The notes below the pieces were generated by a model. It was not told the origin of the DNA, ran no database searches, and worked only from the letters and a program-made list of their open reading frames with translations. A program made the position numbers and the translations under genes. From assembly GCF_030317205.1 (NCBI RefSeq), contig NZ_JASZYB010000001.1:1054001-1118000 (forward strand): a DNA stretch of 64,000 nt, read 5' to 3'. Below, piece after piece: positions 20,742 through 29,909 of the stretch. Origin of the DNA: Variovorax sp. J2L1-78. GTDB taxonomy: Bacteria > Pseudomonadota > Gammaproteobacteria > Burkholderiales > Burkholderiaceae_C. Each line of letters begins with the position of its first letter. Position 1 is the stretch's first letter.

Positions 20742-21775
20742 TGTCTCGACACGCCAGCGGCTTCGAAGCTGGCCATGTCGCGCAGCACGACACACGCCGA
20801 CTCGAGCAGCGGCCACGCCAGCGCGGCGCCGGAGCCTTCGCCCAGCCGCAGGTCCAGGTGCAGCAGCGGGTCGAGTCCCAGGTGCGCCAGCAGCAACGCA
20901 TGGCCCGGTTCGGCCGACACATGCGCAGCAATGCAGCGCTGAACAACCTGCGGCCGCAGCGCCTGCGCCACCAGCACTGCAGCGCTGGCGATGAACCCAT
21001 CGACCACGATCACGCGGCGCTCCTCGGCCGCCTGCAGCGCGGCGCCCACCAGCGTCGCGACCTCGAAACCACCGAAGGCTGCGAGGGCGTCGAGTGGCGA
21101 CGTGGCGCCGGCGTGCAGCGCCAGCACGTCGCGCAGCACGCGCGCCTTGCGGGCCCGGCCCTCGGCATCGAGCCCGGTGCCCGCGCCGGTGCAGGCCTCG
21201 ATGTCGTGGCCCACCAGGCGCGCCAGCAGCATCGCGGCGACCGAGCTGTTGCCGATGCCCATCTCGCCGAGCAGCAGCGCGTTGCCGGGCAGGTCGCGCA
21301 CGATCGCCATGCCGTTGGCGATGGCCTCGGCGCATTGCGCGGCACTCATGGCCGGACCGAGGGAGGCATCGGCCGTGCCGACGGCGATCTTGCGCACCAG
21401 CAGCCCGTCGCGCGGCGCGAAGTCGCGGCGCACACCGCAGTCGACCACCGTCAGCGCCAGCCCGTGCTGGCGCGCCAGCACGCTCACGGCGGCACCGCCG
21501 GCCAGGAAGTTCTCGACCATCTGCCAGGTCACGTCGCTCGGATAGGCCGAGACGCCGCGCGCCGCCAGGCCGTGGTCGGCCGCACAGACCAGCATCTGGG
21601 GCTGCCGCAGCACCGGCGTCTCGCTGCCGAGGATGGCGCCGATCCGCAATGCAAGCGCCTCGAGCCGGCCCAGCGCGCCGAGCGGCTTGGTCTTGTTGTC
21701 GATCGCGTGCTGCAGGCGGCCGGCCAGGGCAGCGTCATGCAGGTCGGCGACGGGAGGAAGCGTGAAAGTGGCCAT
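20738..21775 (-). CDS. cobT: nicotinate-nucleotide--dimethylbenzimidazole phosphoribosyltransferase
   Basis: CobT of 345 residues activates 5,6-dimethylbenzimidazole to alpha-ribazole phosphate, fed by the BluB encoded in the second cobalamin cluster. Family motifs are KTKPLGALGRLE near residue 28, CAADHGLAARGVS, GEMGIGNSSVAA, CTGAGTGLD, and the catalytic Glu in LRLGEGSGAALA near the C-terminus. It is followed by cobS with an ATGA overlap, and cobQ ends 4 nt upstream. Confidence 0.95.
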   Translation of the reverse strand: MATFTLPPVADLHDAALAGRLQHAIDNKTKPLGALGRLEALALRIGAILGSETPVLRQPQMLVCAADHGLAARGVSAYPSDVTWQMVENFLAGGAAVSVLARQHGLALTVVDCGVRRDFAPRDGLLVRKIAVGTADASLGPAMSAAQCAEAIANGMAIVRDLPGNALLLGEMGIGNSSVAAMLLARLVGHDIEACTGAGTGLDAEGRARKARVLRDVLALHAGATSPLDALAAFGGFEVATLVGAALQAAEERRVIVVDGFIASAAVLVAQALRPQVVQRCIAAHVSAEPGHALLLAHLGLDPLLHLDLRLGEGSGAALAWPLLESACVVLRDMASFEAAGVSRQ

Positions 21776-21779
21776 GGGC

Positions 21780-23228
21780 TCAATTGATCAGGGAAGACAA
21801 CACACCGGGCGCGAAATGCGCGTCGATGAAATCGGCGAGGCCGTCGAACACCGCGTCGAGCGTCGGCGCGGTAGCGCCGAACAGCGCGTGCAGCACGGCC
21901 GGGTCTTCGAACAGGCCGTGCAGGTACACGCCCAGCACGTTGCCCGTCGCGTTCTGCCAGGCCAGGCCGTCGGGCATGGCGGCATGCACGCGGTCGCCGG
22001 CCGCGGCCATCGCGCTGTGTTCGGCGGTCTGGCCATGGTGGATCTCGTAGCCATGCACGCCGACGTTCGACAGCGCGGCCCATGCGCCCGCGAGCGTTGC
22101 GAAGCTGGCCGCGCGCTGGCGCACCGTCTTGTCGGGCGCGAACAGCGTGACCAGTGGCAGCAGCCCCAGGCCCGGCGCGTTGCCGTCGATGCCGTGCGGG
22201 TCGATCAGCGCCTCGCCCAGCATCTGCAGCCCGCCGCACACGCCCAGCACCCGCCCGCCGCGCGCGGCATGCGTGGCCACCGCGCGGTCCAGCCCCTGCG
22301 CACGCAGCCAGGCCAGGTCGCCGCTGGTGTGTTTGGAGCCCGGTAGCACGACCCAGTCGGCATCGGACAACTCGGCCGGGCTGCGCACCCAGCGCAGGCG
22401 CACGCCGGGCATGTTCTTCAGCGGCTGGAATTCGTCGAGGTTGCTGATGCGCGGATAGGCGATCACGGCGATGGTGCAGGTCACCTCACCCGTCGCGGTG
22501 CTGCGGTCGTCGAAGACACCGTCTTCCTCCGCCAGGCCGTGCTCCCACCACATGGGCAGCGTCGCGACCGTGGGCACGCCGGTCATGTCCTGCAGCATCT
22601 GCGGCGCGGGCGCGAGCAGCGCCGCGTCGCCGCGGAACTTGTTGAGCACGAAGCCGCGCAGCAGCGCGCGGTCGGCCTCGGGCATCAGCGCCCAGGTGCC
22701 GTAAAGATGGGCGAAGGCCCCGCCGCGGTCGATGTCGGTCACCAGCAGGCAGCGCGCATCGGCGTGGCGCGCGACGCGCAGGTTGACGATGTCGCTGGCC
22801 ATCAGGTTGATCTCGGCCGGCGAGCCGGCGCCTTCGATCACGACCACGTCGTTCTCGGCGCGCAAGGCGTCGAGCGACGCGGCGATCTGCGGCCACACGC
22901 GTTCGCTGCGGCCGCGCCACGGCAACCCCGTGAGTTCGGCGCTCACCTGCCCCAGCAGCACGACCTGGCTGTGCGTGTCGCGCTCGGGCTTGAGCAGCAG
23001 CGGGTTCATGCGCACCTCGGGCACGGCACGGGCGGCCAGCGCCTGGAAGTACTGGGCGCTGCCGATCTCGCCGCCCTCCACCACCCGTGCGTTGTTGCTC
23101 ATGTTCTGCGCCTTGAACGGCGCCACGCGCAAGCCTTGTCGGGCGTAGTGGCGGCACAGCGCGGTGGCCAGCCAGCTCTTGCCGGCGCCGCTCGTCGTTC
23201 CCAGGACCATCACGCATTTCGCTGTCAT
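21780..23228 (-). CDS. cobQ: cobyric acid synthase
   Basis: CobQ/CbiP of 482 residues amidates four side chains of adenosylcobyrinic acid a,c-diamide. The dethiobiotin-synthetase-like ATP domain starts with GTTSGAGKSWL and FKAQNMSNNA. The glutamine amidotransferase domain has Cys in VLGVCGGLQMLG and His in GVYLHGLFE. It is first in the cobQ-cobT-cobS-cobC run. The 99 bp upstream is too short for a cobalamin riboswitch, so this cluster may be regulated differently from the btuB operon. Confidence 0.95.
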   Translation of the reverse strand: MTAKCVMVLGTTSGAGKSWLATALCRHYARQGLRVAPFKAQNMSNNARVVEGGEIGSAQYFQALAARAVPEVRMNPLLLKPERDTHSQVVLLGQVSAELTGLPWRGRSERVWPQIAASLDALRAENDVVVIEGAGSPAEINLMASDIVNLRVARHADARCLLVTDIDRGGAFAHLYGTWALMPEADRALLRGFVLNKFRGDAALLAPAPQMLQDMTGVPTVATLPMWWEHGLAEEDGVFDDRSTATGEVTCTIAVIAYPRISNLDEFQPLKNMPGVRLRWVRSPAELSDADWVVLPGSKHTSGDLAWLRAQGLDRAVATHAARGGRVLGVCGGLQMLGEALIDPHGIDGNAPGLGLLPLVTLFAPDKTVRQRAASFATLAGAWAALSNVGVHGYEIHHGQTAEHSAMAAAGDRVHAAMPDGLAWQNATGNVLGVYLHGLFEDPAVLHALFGATAPTLDAVFDGLADFIDAHFAPGVLSSLIN

Positions 23229-23327
23229 GCGGCGATTGTCGTCGGCGGCGGCGACATGCCGGATTCATAGAATCGATCGACAACGACGGGCGGCATCCGA
23301 TGGCGGACCACCCCTTCAAACCATCCT

Positions 23328-24716
23328 ATGACTTCCACCGACATCCATCTCCTGCTCACCGCCCTGGCCAGCGTCCTGCTGCTGGTCGCCCTCATCGTCT
23401 CGCGCGTGCGCATGCACCCGCTGGTCGCCCTGCTGATCGTGTGCGTCGGCGTCGGGTTGGCCACCGGCATGGAGCTCGGCGAGATCGCCAAGAACATCAC
23501 CAACGGCGCCGGCAAAACGCTCGGTGCGGTCGGCGTGGTGATCGCGCTGGGCGCGATGCTGGGAAAGATCCTCGCCGACGCGGGCATCACCGAGCAGATC
23601 GCCAACGCCCTGCTGCGCCACGCGTCGGACCGCATGATTCCGTGGGCCATGACCCTGGTCGCGTTCATCGTCGGCATTCCGATGTTCTTCGAGGTGGGCC
23701 TGGTGGTGATGCTGCCGCTGGTCTTCAGCGTGGCACGCAAGCTCGAGGGCCGCGAGCGCTTCAAGGGCTCGGCCTATGTCTACGTCGGTGTGCCGGTCAT
23801 TGCCGCGCTGGCCGCGATGCACGGCATGGTGCCGCCGCACCCGGGCCCCTTGACTGCCATCGCCGCGCTCAAGACCAGCGTCGGCCCGACGATGCTCTAC
23901 GGCTTCATCGCGGCGCTGCCGGCCATGGTGCTGGCCGGGCCGCTGTACGGTGCCTTCATCGCGCCGCGCATGACGACCCGCCCCGACCAGGCCTTGCTGG
24001 ACCAGTTCACGCTCACGCAAAAGCATGCGGCCAGCGCCGCCAACCCGCCCGGCGTCGCCCTGGGCACCTTCGCGGCCTTGCTGCCCGCGCTGCTGATGCT
24101 GGTACACGCGCTGAGCGAAACCTTCCTGGCCAAGGGCTCGGCCTTGGCGGGTGCCGCGGCGTTCGTCGGCAACCCGATCATCGCGATGCTGCTCGGCGTG
24201 CTCTTCGCCGCCGTGGCGCTGGTGTACGCGCGCGGCGGCAACACCGAGCACTTGCGCGATGCCATGGGCGCCAGCCTCAAGCCCATCGCCGGGATCATGC
24301 TGATCATCGCGGGCGGCGGCGCCTTCCAGCAGATCCTCACCAGCGCGAAGGTCGGCGACGCGATCGTGCATCTCACGCAGCAGTTCGCCTTCCCGCCACT
24401 CGTCCTCGGCTGGCTCATCGCGATGCTGCTGTCGGTGTCCACCGGCTCGGCCACGGTCGGCATCGTGGGCGCCGCCGGCCTGCTGGCGCCGCTGGCCGGC
24501 GCCGACCCGGCGCTCAACCTGCCGCTGCTGGCGCTGTCGATCGGCAGCGGCTCGCTGTTCTTCAACTACGCCAACCACGCGGGCTTCTGGCTGGTGAAGG
24601 AGTCGTTCAGCATGTCCATGGGCGAAGCGACGCGGACCATCACGGTGGTGCAGTCGATCGTCGCCCTGGTGGGCCTGGGGATGGTGCTGGTGATGAACGC
24701 GGTGATGCCGACCTGA
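23328..24716 (+). CDS. GntP-family gluconate/organic acid permease
   Basis: Inner-membrane transporter of 462 residues with about 12-14 hydrophobic segments. GntP/DsdX-type signatures are visible in GIPMFFEVGLVVMLPL, MHGMVPPHPGPL and a STGSATVGIVGAAGLL stretch near the C-terminus. Substrates in the family are gluconate, D-serine or glycerate. No sugar-acid catabolic gene lies next to it, so the substrate is open. It is divergent from cobQ and convergent with the AraC gene. Confidence 0.9.
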   Translation: MTSTDIHLLLTALASVLLLVALIVSRVRMHPLVALLIVCVGVGLATGMELGEIAKNITNGAGKTLGAVGVVIALGAMLGKILADAGITEQIANALLRHASDRMIPWAMTLVAFIVGIPMFFEVGLVVMLPLVFSVARKLEGRERFKGSAYVYVGVPVIAALAAMHGMVPPHPGPLTAIAALKTSVGPTMLYGFIAALPAMVLAGPLYGAFIAPRMTTRPDQALLDQFTLTQKHAASAANPPGVALGTFAALLPALLMLVHALSETFLAKGSALAGAAAFVGNPIIAMLLGVLFAAVALVYARGGNTEHLRDAMGASLKPIAGIMLIIAGGGAFQQILTSAKVGDAIVHLTQQFAFPPLVLGWLIAMLLSVSTGSATVGIVGAAGLLAPLAGADPALNLPLLALSIGSGSLFFNYANHAGFWLVKESFSMSMGEATRTITVVQSIVALVGLGMVLVMNAVMPT

Positions 24717-24749
24717 AGGCCGATTGAGGGCGGGAGGCCCGAGTCGTCC

Positions 24750-25604
24750 TTACCACGGACCGTTGCGCTTCGCGAAGTACCGCGCCGGGGACTCCCCGAA
24801 GGCCCGTCGGAACATCGCGATGAAGTTGCTCGGCGTGGCATAGCCCAGCGCATCGGACACGGCGGCGACAGACTCGCCCCGGGCCAGGCCTTCGAGCGCG
24901 TGAACCAGCCCCGCCTGCTGGCGCCACTGGGCAAAGCCCATGCCCAGTTCGGCCTGACACAGCCGTGTCAGGCTGCGCGGCGACAGCCCCGCCCACACGG
25001 CCCATGCATCGAGCGTGCGTGCATCGCCCGGCGCCTGCAGCACGGCCTGGGCGATGCGCAGCAGCCTCCGGTCGGTGGGCATGGGCAGATGCAGGGGCTC
25101 ACGCGGGGCAAGCCGCAGTTCGTCCAGCAGCACCGCCGTCACCCGGCGCTGCGCAGCGGTGAGCTGGTCCTGCCCGCTCCAGCCCACCGCGCGGCGCACC
25201 AGCGCGCGCAGCAACTCGCTCACGCCCACGACGCAAGGGTCCGCGGGCAAGGCCCGCGCAGCCTCGGGCGTCACCAGCACGTTCCAGCCGCTCATCACGC
25301 CGCTGATGCTGGCCATGTGCGGCATGCCCGGGGGCACCCAGCCGGCGCGGTGCGGCGGTAGCAGCCACGAACCCTGCCGGGTGCGCACATGGACCAGTCC
25401 GTTCTCGATGCAGAAGATCTGTCCGCGCAGGTGCTGGTGCCAGCCGGTCTCGCGCGTGCCGAGCTGGAATTCGCTGTCCGTCTTCTCGCTGCCCCAGACG
25501 GCGATCAGCGGCGGGCCGTCGGCACGTTCGCTGAGCTCGAACAGCGCCGTGTTCGGCGAAACGGCCGGCCCTTGAGCCGCGGGAAGCGCGAGAGATTCGG
25601 GCAT
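24750..25604 (-). CDS. AraC-family transcriptional regulator
   Basis: AraC regulator of 284 residues. The N-terminal cupin-like sensor part holds TGWHQHLRGQIFCIENG near residue 53 and PPGMPHMASI. The C-terminal pair of helix-turn-helix motifs is clear (AWAVWAGLSPRSLTRLC, and VSDALGYATPSNFIAMFRRA shortened here). It is divergent from the MFS exporter over 93 bp, the standard arrangement for a regulator and its target, so it probably controls that exporter. Confidence 0.9.
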   Translation of the reverse strand: MPESLALPAAQGPAVSPNTALFELSERADGPPLIAVWGSEKTDSEFQLGTRETGWHQHLRGQIFCIENGLVHVRTRQGSWLLPPHRAGWVPPGMPHMASISGVMSGWNVLVTPEAARALPADPCVVGVSELLRALVRRAVGWSGQDQLTAAQRRVTAVLLDELRLAPREPLHLPMPTDRRLLRIAQAVLQAPGDARTLDAWAVWAGLSPRSLTRLCQAELGMGFAQWRQQAGLVHALEGLARGESVAAVSDALGYATPSNFIAMFRRAFGESPARYFAKRNGPW

Positions 25605-25697
25605 GGCCGGATTCCATTGTTTTACGTCCAGACAACGTTATCAGGTTTACCCCGTCGACCGGACACTGGGCCATCACGAACGACCGGAGTCCTCCCT

Positions 25698-27125
25698 ATG
25701 CGCACCGCCGCACTGCCCGCCCCCGCGCCCCTGCTGCGCCCCGATCTGCCCCTGTGGCTCGTCATCGCGATGGCCTGCCTCGCCTCCTTCATGGTGGTGA
25801 TGGACGGCTCCATCGTGAACGTCGCCCTGCCCGCGATGCAGCGCGACCTGCAACTCTCCCATGAGGCCCAGCAGTGGGTGATCGATGCATACCTGCTGAG
25901 CTTCGGCGGCTGCATGCTGCTGGCAGCGCGCGCGGGCGACCTCTACGGGCGGCGCCCGGTGCTGCTGGCCGGCCTGTTCCTTTTCACGCTCGCCAGCCTG
26001 GCCGGCGGCCTGGCCTCCGGCGCCACGCTGCTGCTGGCGGCCCGCGCCGTGCAGGGGATCGGTGCCGCCGTGCTGGCGACGTCGTCCATGACGCTGGTGA
26101 TGGCCGCAACGCACCACGACAAGCAGGCACGCGCCAGCGCGCTGTCGCTGTGGGCCGCGCTGAACTCGGCCGGCTTTGCGCTGGGCGTGGTCATCGGCGG
26201 CCTGCTGACCGAAGGCGCGGGCTGGCGCTGGGTGATGTTCGTCAATGTGCCGGTTGGACTGCTGCTGATGGCGGGCATCGCCTCCAGCCTGCTGGCGCCA
26301 CCGGCGCAAACGGCACGACCCAGGCTCGACGCTCCGGGCGCGGTGGCGTCCATGCTGGGCAGCGCCCTGCTTGTGTATGGGATCACGCAATCGACCGCGC
26401 TGGGCTGGAACTCGCCAGTCGTGCTGGGCGCTCTGGCGCTTGCGTTGGGCCTGTTCTTGCTGTTCATCGCCATCGAGCGGCGCAGCGCCAGCCCGCTGGT
26501 GCGCCTGTCGATCTTCCAATTGCCGGGGCTGGCCGCGGGCAACCTGCTGATGCTGGGACTGGGTGCATTGCTGGCCGCGTCGATCTACTTGATCTCCACG
26601 AGCCTGCAGCAAGTGGCGGGCTACGGCGCACGCGAGACGGGGCTGGCGATGCTGCCGATGGGCCTGATGCTGGCAGCGGTGCGGTTGCTGTTCACCAAAG
26701 CCATGGGCGCGGGCACGGCCCGGCACCTGCCGCTGTGGGGCGCCCTGCTGGCGGCTGCGGGGCTGGCTTGGCTGGGCCTCTTGCCTGCCCGGGCGGCGTT
26801 CGTGCAAGACGTGCTCGGGCCGACGCTGCTGGTCGGCTCCGGCCTGGGCATGCTCATCCTGGCGGCCACGCATGTGGTGACCTCGGGCGTGCCGGTGCAG
26901 GACGCCGGCTTGGCTTCCGGGTTGGCCAACACCGCACGCCAACTGGGCGGCGCGCTGGGGATGGCCACGCTGGCGACCCTGGCAGCTGCCGTCGCGCACG
27001 CGCAGCCCGCAGGCATCGACGCACAAGGTGCCTTGCTGGCCGGCAGCCATGCGGCGTTCTTCGCGGCCGCCGGTCTGTCGCTGCTGTGCGGGCTGGTCTC
27101 GTTGCGCCTGGGGCCGCCGGCTTGA
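25698..27125 (+). CDS. MFS drug exporter, DHA2-like (14 TM)
   Basis: Major facilitator transporter of 475 residues. MDGSIVNVALPAMQRDL near residue 38 is the EmrB/QacA motif D1-type start, DLYGRRPVLLAG is motif A, and GSGLGMLILAATH lies in the C half. Up to 14 hydrophobic helices fit the DHA2 group, which exports drugs and dyes by proton antiport. I chose the ATG at 25698, where the hydrophobic part starts within 25 residues. The AraC gene upstream is its likely regulator. Confidence 0.9.
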   Translation: MRTAALPAPAPLLRPDLPLWLVIAMACLASFMVVMDGSIVNVALPAMQRDLQLSHEAQQWVIDAYLLSFGGCMLLAARAGDLYGRRPVLLAGLFLFTLASLAGGLASGATLLLAARAVQGIGAAVLATSSMTLVMAATHHDKQARASALSLWAALNSAGFALGVVIGGLLTEGAGWRWVMFVNVPVGLLLMAGIASSLLAPPAQTARPRLDAPGAVASMLGSALLVYGITQSTALGWNSPVVLGALALALGLFLLFIAIERRSASPLVRLSIFQLPGLAAGNLLMLGLGALLAASIYLISTSLQQVAGYGARETGLAMLPMGLMLAAVRLLFTKAMGAGTARHLPLWGALLAAAGLAWLGLLPARAAFVQDVLGPTLLVGSGLGMLILAATHVVTSGVPVQDAGLASGLANTARQLGGALGMATLATLAAAVAHAQPAGIDAQGALLAGSHAAFFAAAGLSLLCGLVSLRLGPPA

Positions 27126-27166
27126 AGTCCCCCCCGATCCAACCCACATTGCCACAGGAGAAAACC

Positions 27167-27430
27167 ATGACCGTGGATTCCGCAGACTTCACCCTTCACG
27201 ACCTGTCACGTTTCCCGCTGGTGCTGGCGGGAGGCGACACGTCACCCGGCTACGCGGCCCGGACTGGGATTGGTCAGCGCGGCGCGGGACGCGTAGCTTT
27301 CTGCATCCCTTCGAAGCTGCCAATGCAGTCGTACCGCATCGACGTCTTGCGGAGGGTCTGCAACGTGGTTGGCGCATGCACGCCCTACGGCTTGCGTCCC
27401 CACACCACAGCGACAGAAAGCCGGCGTTGA
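27167..27430 (+). pseudogene. truncated ORF behind a strong ribosome site
   Basis: AGGAG six nt before an ATG opens an 87-codon frame. The first 30 or so residues (MTVDSADFTLHDLSRFPLVL) look like a real protein start. From about 27260 the frame turns Arg/Cys-rich and noncoding-like, and it runs into the 3' end of the antisense methyltransferase gene. I read it as the 5' remnant of a gene once co-transcribed with the MFS exporter and cut by a deletion or insertion. The original family is not identified. Confidence 0.4.
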
Positions 27431-28116
27431 AAGTTTCCGCACGCGTCGAGTTGGCTGGCGAGGTAGGAACGCAACTCCGCTTCGACCGTGTCGTGGAGCG
27501 ACGGCGGTACTTCTTCCCACAAGCGCATGGACCGGACGTGTGCAAGGGCCTGCGTTGGCGGAAGATGCTCAATCACCGGGATGGCAGCCTCTTCGACCGC
27601 CTCGAAACCGAACGCACCGAGCGTCTTCGCAGGTTGGTAGTCGAGCTTCGGGCGGGCGTTGCCGAGTGCGACATGGCCGCTGACGATCTCGACGATGGAT
27701 TCGCGAAAATCCCCGACGTCGTTCTTGTTGACGACAACAAAGGCCGCCCCGCGACGCAGCACGCGCTGGATGCTCCGAACGGACGCTTCGTCGGAGAACC
27801 AATGGAATGCGCCGAACGCTGTGGCCCCGTCGAATTCCGCATCCGCGAAATCGAGACGGCTGGCGTCTGCGACCTGATAGCGGCCTGCCTCACCCACGGC
27901 GCGGGCCTCCTCGATCATGTCCGCGTCCACGTCGGTGCCGACCGTCCGGAAGCCGCGCGCAGCCAGTTGCCGCGTCGCGATGCCGGTTCCACAGCCGATG
28001 TCGAGGATCGAACGACCGCGCGTCGCGCCGAGAACCTCGGCGACGCGGTCGACGACTTCATCGGCATAGGACAGTCGTGTTGCGTTGTAGATCGATGCCG
28101 ATTCTCCAAATGACAT
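27385..28116 (-). CDS. class I SAM-dependent methyltransferase
   Basis: Rossmann-fold methyltransferase of 243 residues, substrate unknown. Motif I is ILDIGCGTGIATRQLA near residue 37, motif II is VGTDVDADMIEEAR, and FGAFHWFSDE resembles the UbiE/COQ5-like small-molecule group. I chose the ATG at 28116; a start at 28167 would add 17 residues. By eye its codon use is less GC-biased than its neighbours, and it abuts a truncated ORF, so it may be a recent arrival. Confidence 0.85.
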   Translation of the reverse strand: MSFGESASIYNATRLSYADEVVDRVAEVLGATRGRSILDIGCGTGIATRQLAARGFRTVGTDVDADMIEEARAVGEAGRYQVADASRLDFADAEFDGATAFGAFHWFSDEASVRSIQRVLRRGAAFVVVNKNDVGDFRESIVEIVSGHVALGNARPKLDYQPAKTLGAFGFEAVEEAAIPVIEHLPPTQALAHVRSMRLWEEVPPSLHDTVEAELRSYLASQLDACGNFQRRLSVAVVWGRKP

Positions 28117-28214
28117 GGTCGTTCCGGAGGGAGTGAGAAGGACGGGCCGTGCGCCGAAGCATGCCACGGTGGTGTGCCCCAGTCGTCGACATCAGGAGGC
28201 AGGCCGTGTGCCCC

Positions 28215-28466
28215 ATGAAAATTAATACAATAGACTACATGCAAGCCACCCACGACCTCGCTCTCACTGTCCAGCAACGTGCCGACGGCCAGTACATCTG
28301 GATGATGATGGCCGCCACCGAACCGGTCGCCGGTTCCGATGCCCTGTACTACCGCCCCGCCTGCACCGCGGCGGCGGCGCAGCCCAGCTACTCCAGCGCC
28401 TTGGCGGTCGGCATCGCCGAGCTGACGCGGGTGGCCGCGGCCGGCTCCGCCCCCGCCGTCGCCTGA
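28215..28466 (+). CDS. possible small protein overlapping the efflux OMP gene
   Basis: An 83-codon frame starting MKINTIDYMQATHDLA. The first part, TVQQRADGQYIWMMMA, has believable composition, whereas the last 26 codons lie antisense to the end of the outer-membrane efflux gene and are Ala-rich. The upstream DNA is AT-rich for this genome, with a TACAAT -10-like box at 28226-28231. The inner ATG at 28239 would then be nearly leaderless. Function unknown; it may not be real. Confidence 0.35.
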   Translation: MKINTIDYMQATHDLALTVQQRADGQYIWMMMAATEPVAGSDALYYRPACTAAAAQPSYSSALAVGIAELTRVAAAGSAPAVA

Positions 28467-29875
28467 ACCTCACCCCAGCCACCGCCCAAGGCGCGGATCA
28501 GGCCCACCGTGGCCTGGTACTGCGCCGAGCGCACCTGCAGCGCCTGGCGGCGGTTGCGCAGCTCGCTGCGGCGGGCATCCAGCAGATCGAGCTGGCTGAT
28601 GTAGCCGTTGCGGTAGCGCGTGTCCGACAGCGAGGTCGCCCGCGCCGACGAACTCACGGCGCGCGCCTGCACCACCGACTGCTCGTCGAGCAGCCGCAGC
28701 GATGCGAGCTGGTCTTCGACCTCGCGGAAGGCCACCAGCACCTGCGAGCGGTAGCTCGCCAGCGCGCCATCGAGCTGCGCGGACGCACTTTGAACCCCCG
28801 CCTCGCGCCGGCCGCCATCGAGGATCGGCAGCGACAGCAGCGCGCCGATGCCCCAGGAGCGGGCCGACCACTTGAACAGATCGCCCAGTTCCGGTGACGC
28901 GTAGCCGCCGCCGCCGGTCAGCGAGATGCTGGGGAACCAGGCCGTCTGCGCGACGCCGACGCGGGCCTGCGCGGCCATCACCGTCTTCTGCGCCGCGGCG
29001 ACGTCGGGCCGGCGTTGCAGCACCGTCGAGGGAAGTCCGGCCGGAATCTGCGGCAACGCGGTACGCCACTCGCCGCTCGGCAGGCTGAACTGCGAGGCCG
29101 CCTCGCCGGTCAGCACGGCCAGGGCATGCTCGACCAGCGCGCGTTGGCGATCCAGCGCCAGGGCGTCGGATTCGGTCGATGCGACCTCGGTCTGGACCCG
29201 CACCACGTCGAGTTCGGCCAGATCACCCGCCCGCTCGCGCCGCTCCGTCAGGCGCAGCGTGTCGCGGTACGCCTCGACCGTGTCGCGCATCAACGCCCGC
29301 TCGTCGTCCAGCGCGCGCAGCGTAAGGTAGTTCTGCGCCACCTCGGCCTGCACCAGCAGCTGAGCACTCTGCAGCAGGGCCGCACTGCCCTGCGCATCGA
29401 GCGTGGCCGCATTGCTGGCGCCCGACAGGCGGCCGAACAGGTCGAGCTCATACGACACGCCAGCCCCGGCATTCAGCAGGGTCGACGGACGGTTGCTCTG
29501 GTTGCGGTCCAGCCCCTGTGCACGGCTGGCGCCGCCGTTCAGGCCGACCTGCACCGAGCGGTCCGAGTCGACGCTGCGCGCCAGCGCGCGGGCTTCCGCC
29601 AGCCGCGCCGCGGCCTGCTGGATGCTGGTGTTGTTGGCGGCAGCGCGCGTCACCAGGTCATCGAGGACCGGGTCGTTGAAGGCGCGCCACCAGTCGCCCG
29701 CTGTCCGCACCGGCGCAGTCGCCCCGGCGGGCGCCACAGCAGCTTCCTTGAACTGCGCGGGGGCCGCCGGCGTGGCCGGCAGTTCCGCCACGGAGGCGCA
29801 ACCGGCCAGCACCAGCGCGGCGATCAGGGGCAGCAGGCGCTGCGGCCGGCCCCCCAAAGTTGAAAAGTTGGTCAT
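28388..29875 (-). CDS. RND efflux outer membrane lipoprotein (OprM/NodT type)
   Basis: TolC-like outer-membrane channel of 495 residues. The signal peptide ends in the lipobox LVLAGCAS, so it is lipid-anchored. Two copies of the outer-membrane efflux domain follow, with LPSTVLQRRPDVAAAQ and SYELDLFGRL as typical landmarks. GAGGAG 8 nt before the ATG fixes the start. It is the last gene of the four-gene efflux operon and matches OprC/OpcM in the Burkholderia order. Confidence 0.92.
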   Translation of the reverse strand: MTNFSTLGGRPQRLLPLIAALVLAGCASVAELPATPAAPAQFKEAAVAPAGATAPVRTAGDWWRAFNDPVLDDLVTRAAANNTSIQQAAARLAEARALARSVDSDRSVQVGLNGGASRAQGLDRNQSNRPSTLLNAGAGVSYELDLFGRLSGASNAATLDAQGSAALLQSAQLLVQAEVAQNYLTLRALDDERALMRDTVEAYRDTLRLTERRERAGDLAELDVVRVQTEVASTESDALALDRQRALVEHALAVLTGEAASQFSLPSGEWRTALPQIPAGLPSTVLQRRPDVAAAQKTVMAAQARVGVAQTAWFPSISLTGGGGYASPELGDLFKWSARSWGIGALLSLPILDGGRREAGVQSASAQLDGALASYRSQVLVAFREVEDQLASLRLLDEQSVVQARAVSSSARATSLSDTRYRNGYISQLDLLDARRSELRNRRQALQVRSAQYQATVGLIRALGGGWGEVQATAGAEPAAATRVSSAMPTAKALE

Positions 29876-29909
29876 GTTGAAGACTCCTCGTTCGGCGGCA
29901 TGCGCCTTC

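Noticed and set aside
23229..23327. A second cobalamin riboswitch before cobQ
   Set aside because: The gap is only 99 bp and none of the conserved blocks, such as the B12 box, is present.
27250..27450. Integron attC-like site at the end of the methyltransferase gene
   Set aside because: Some inverted sequence is present, but I could not find the paired RYYYAAC and GTTRRRY core sites in the right arrangement.
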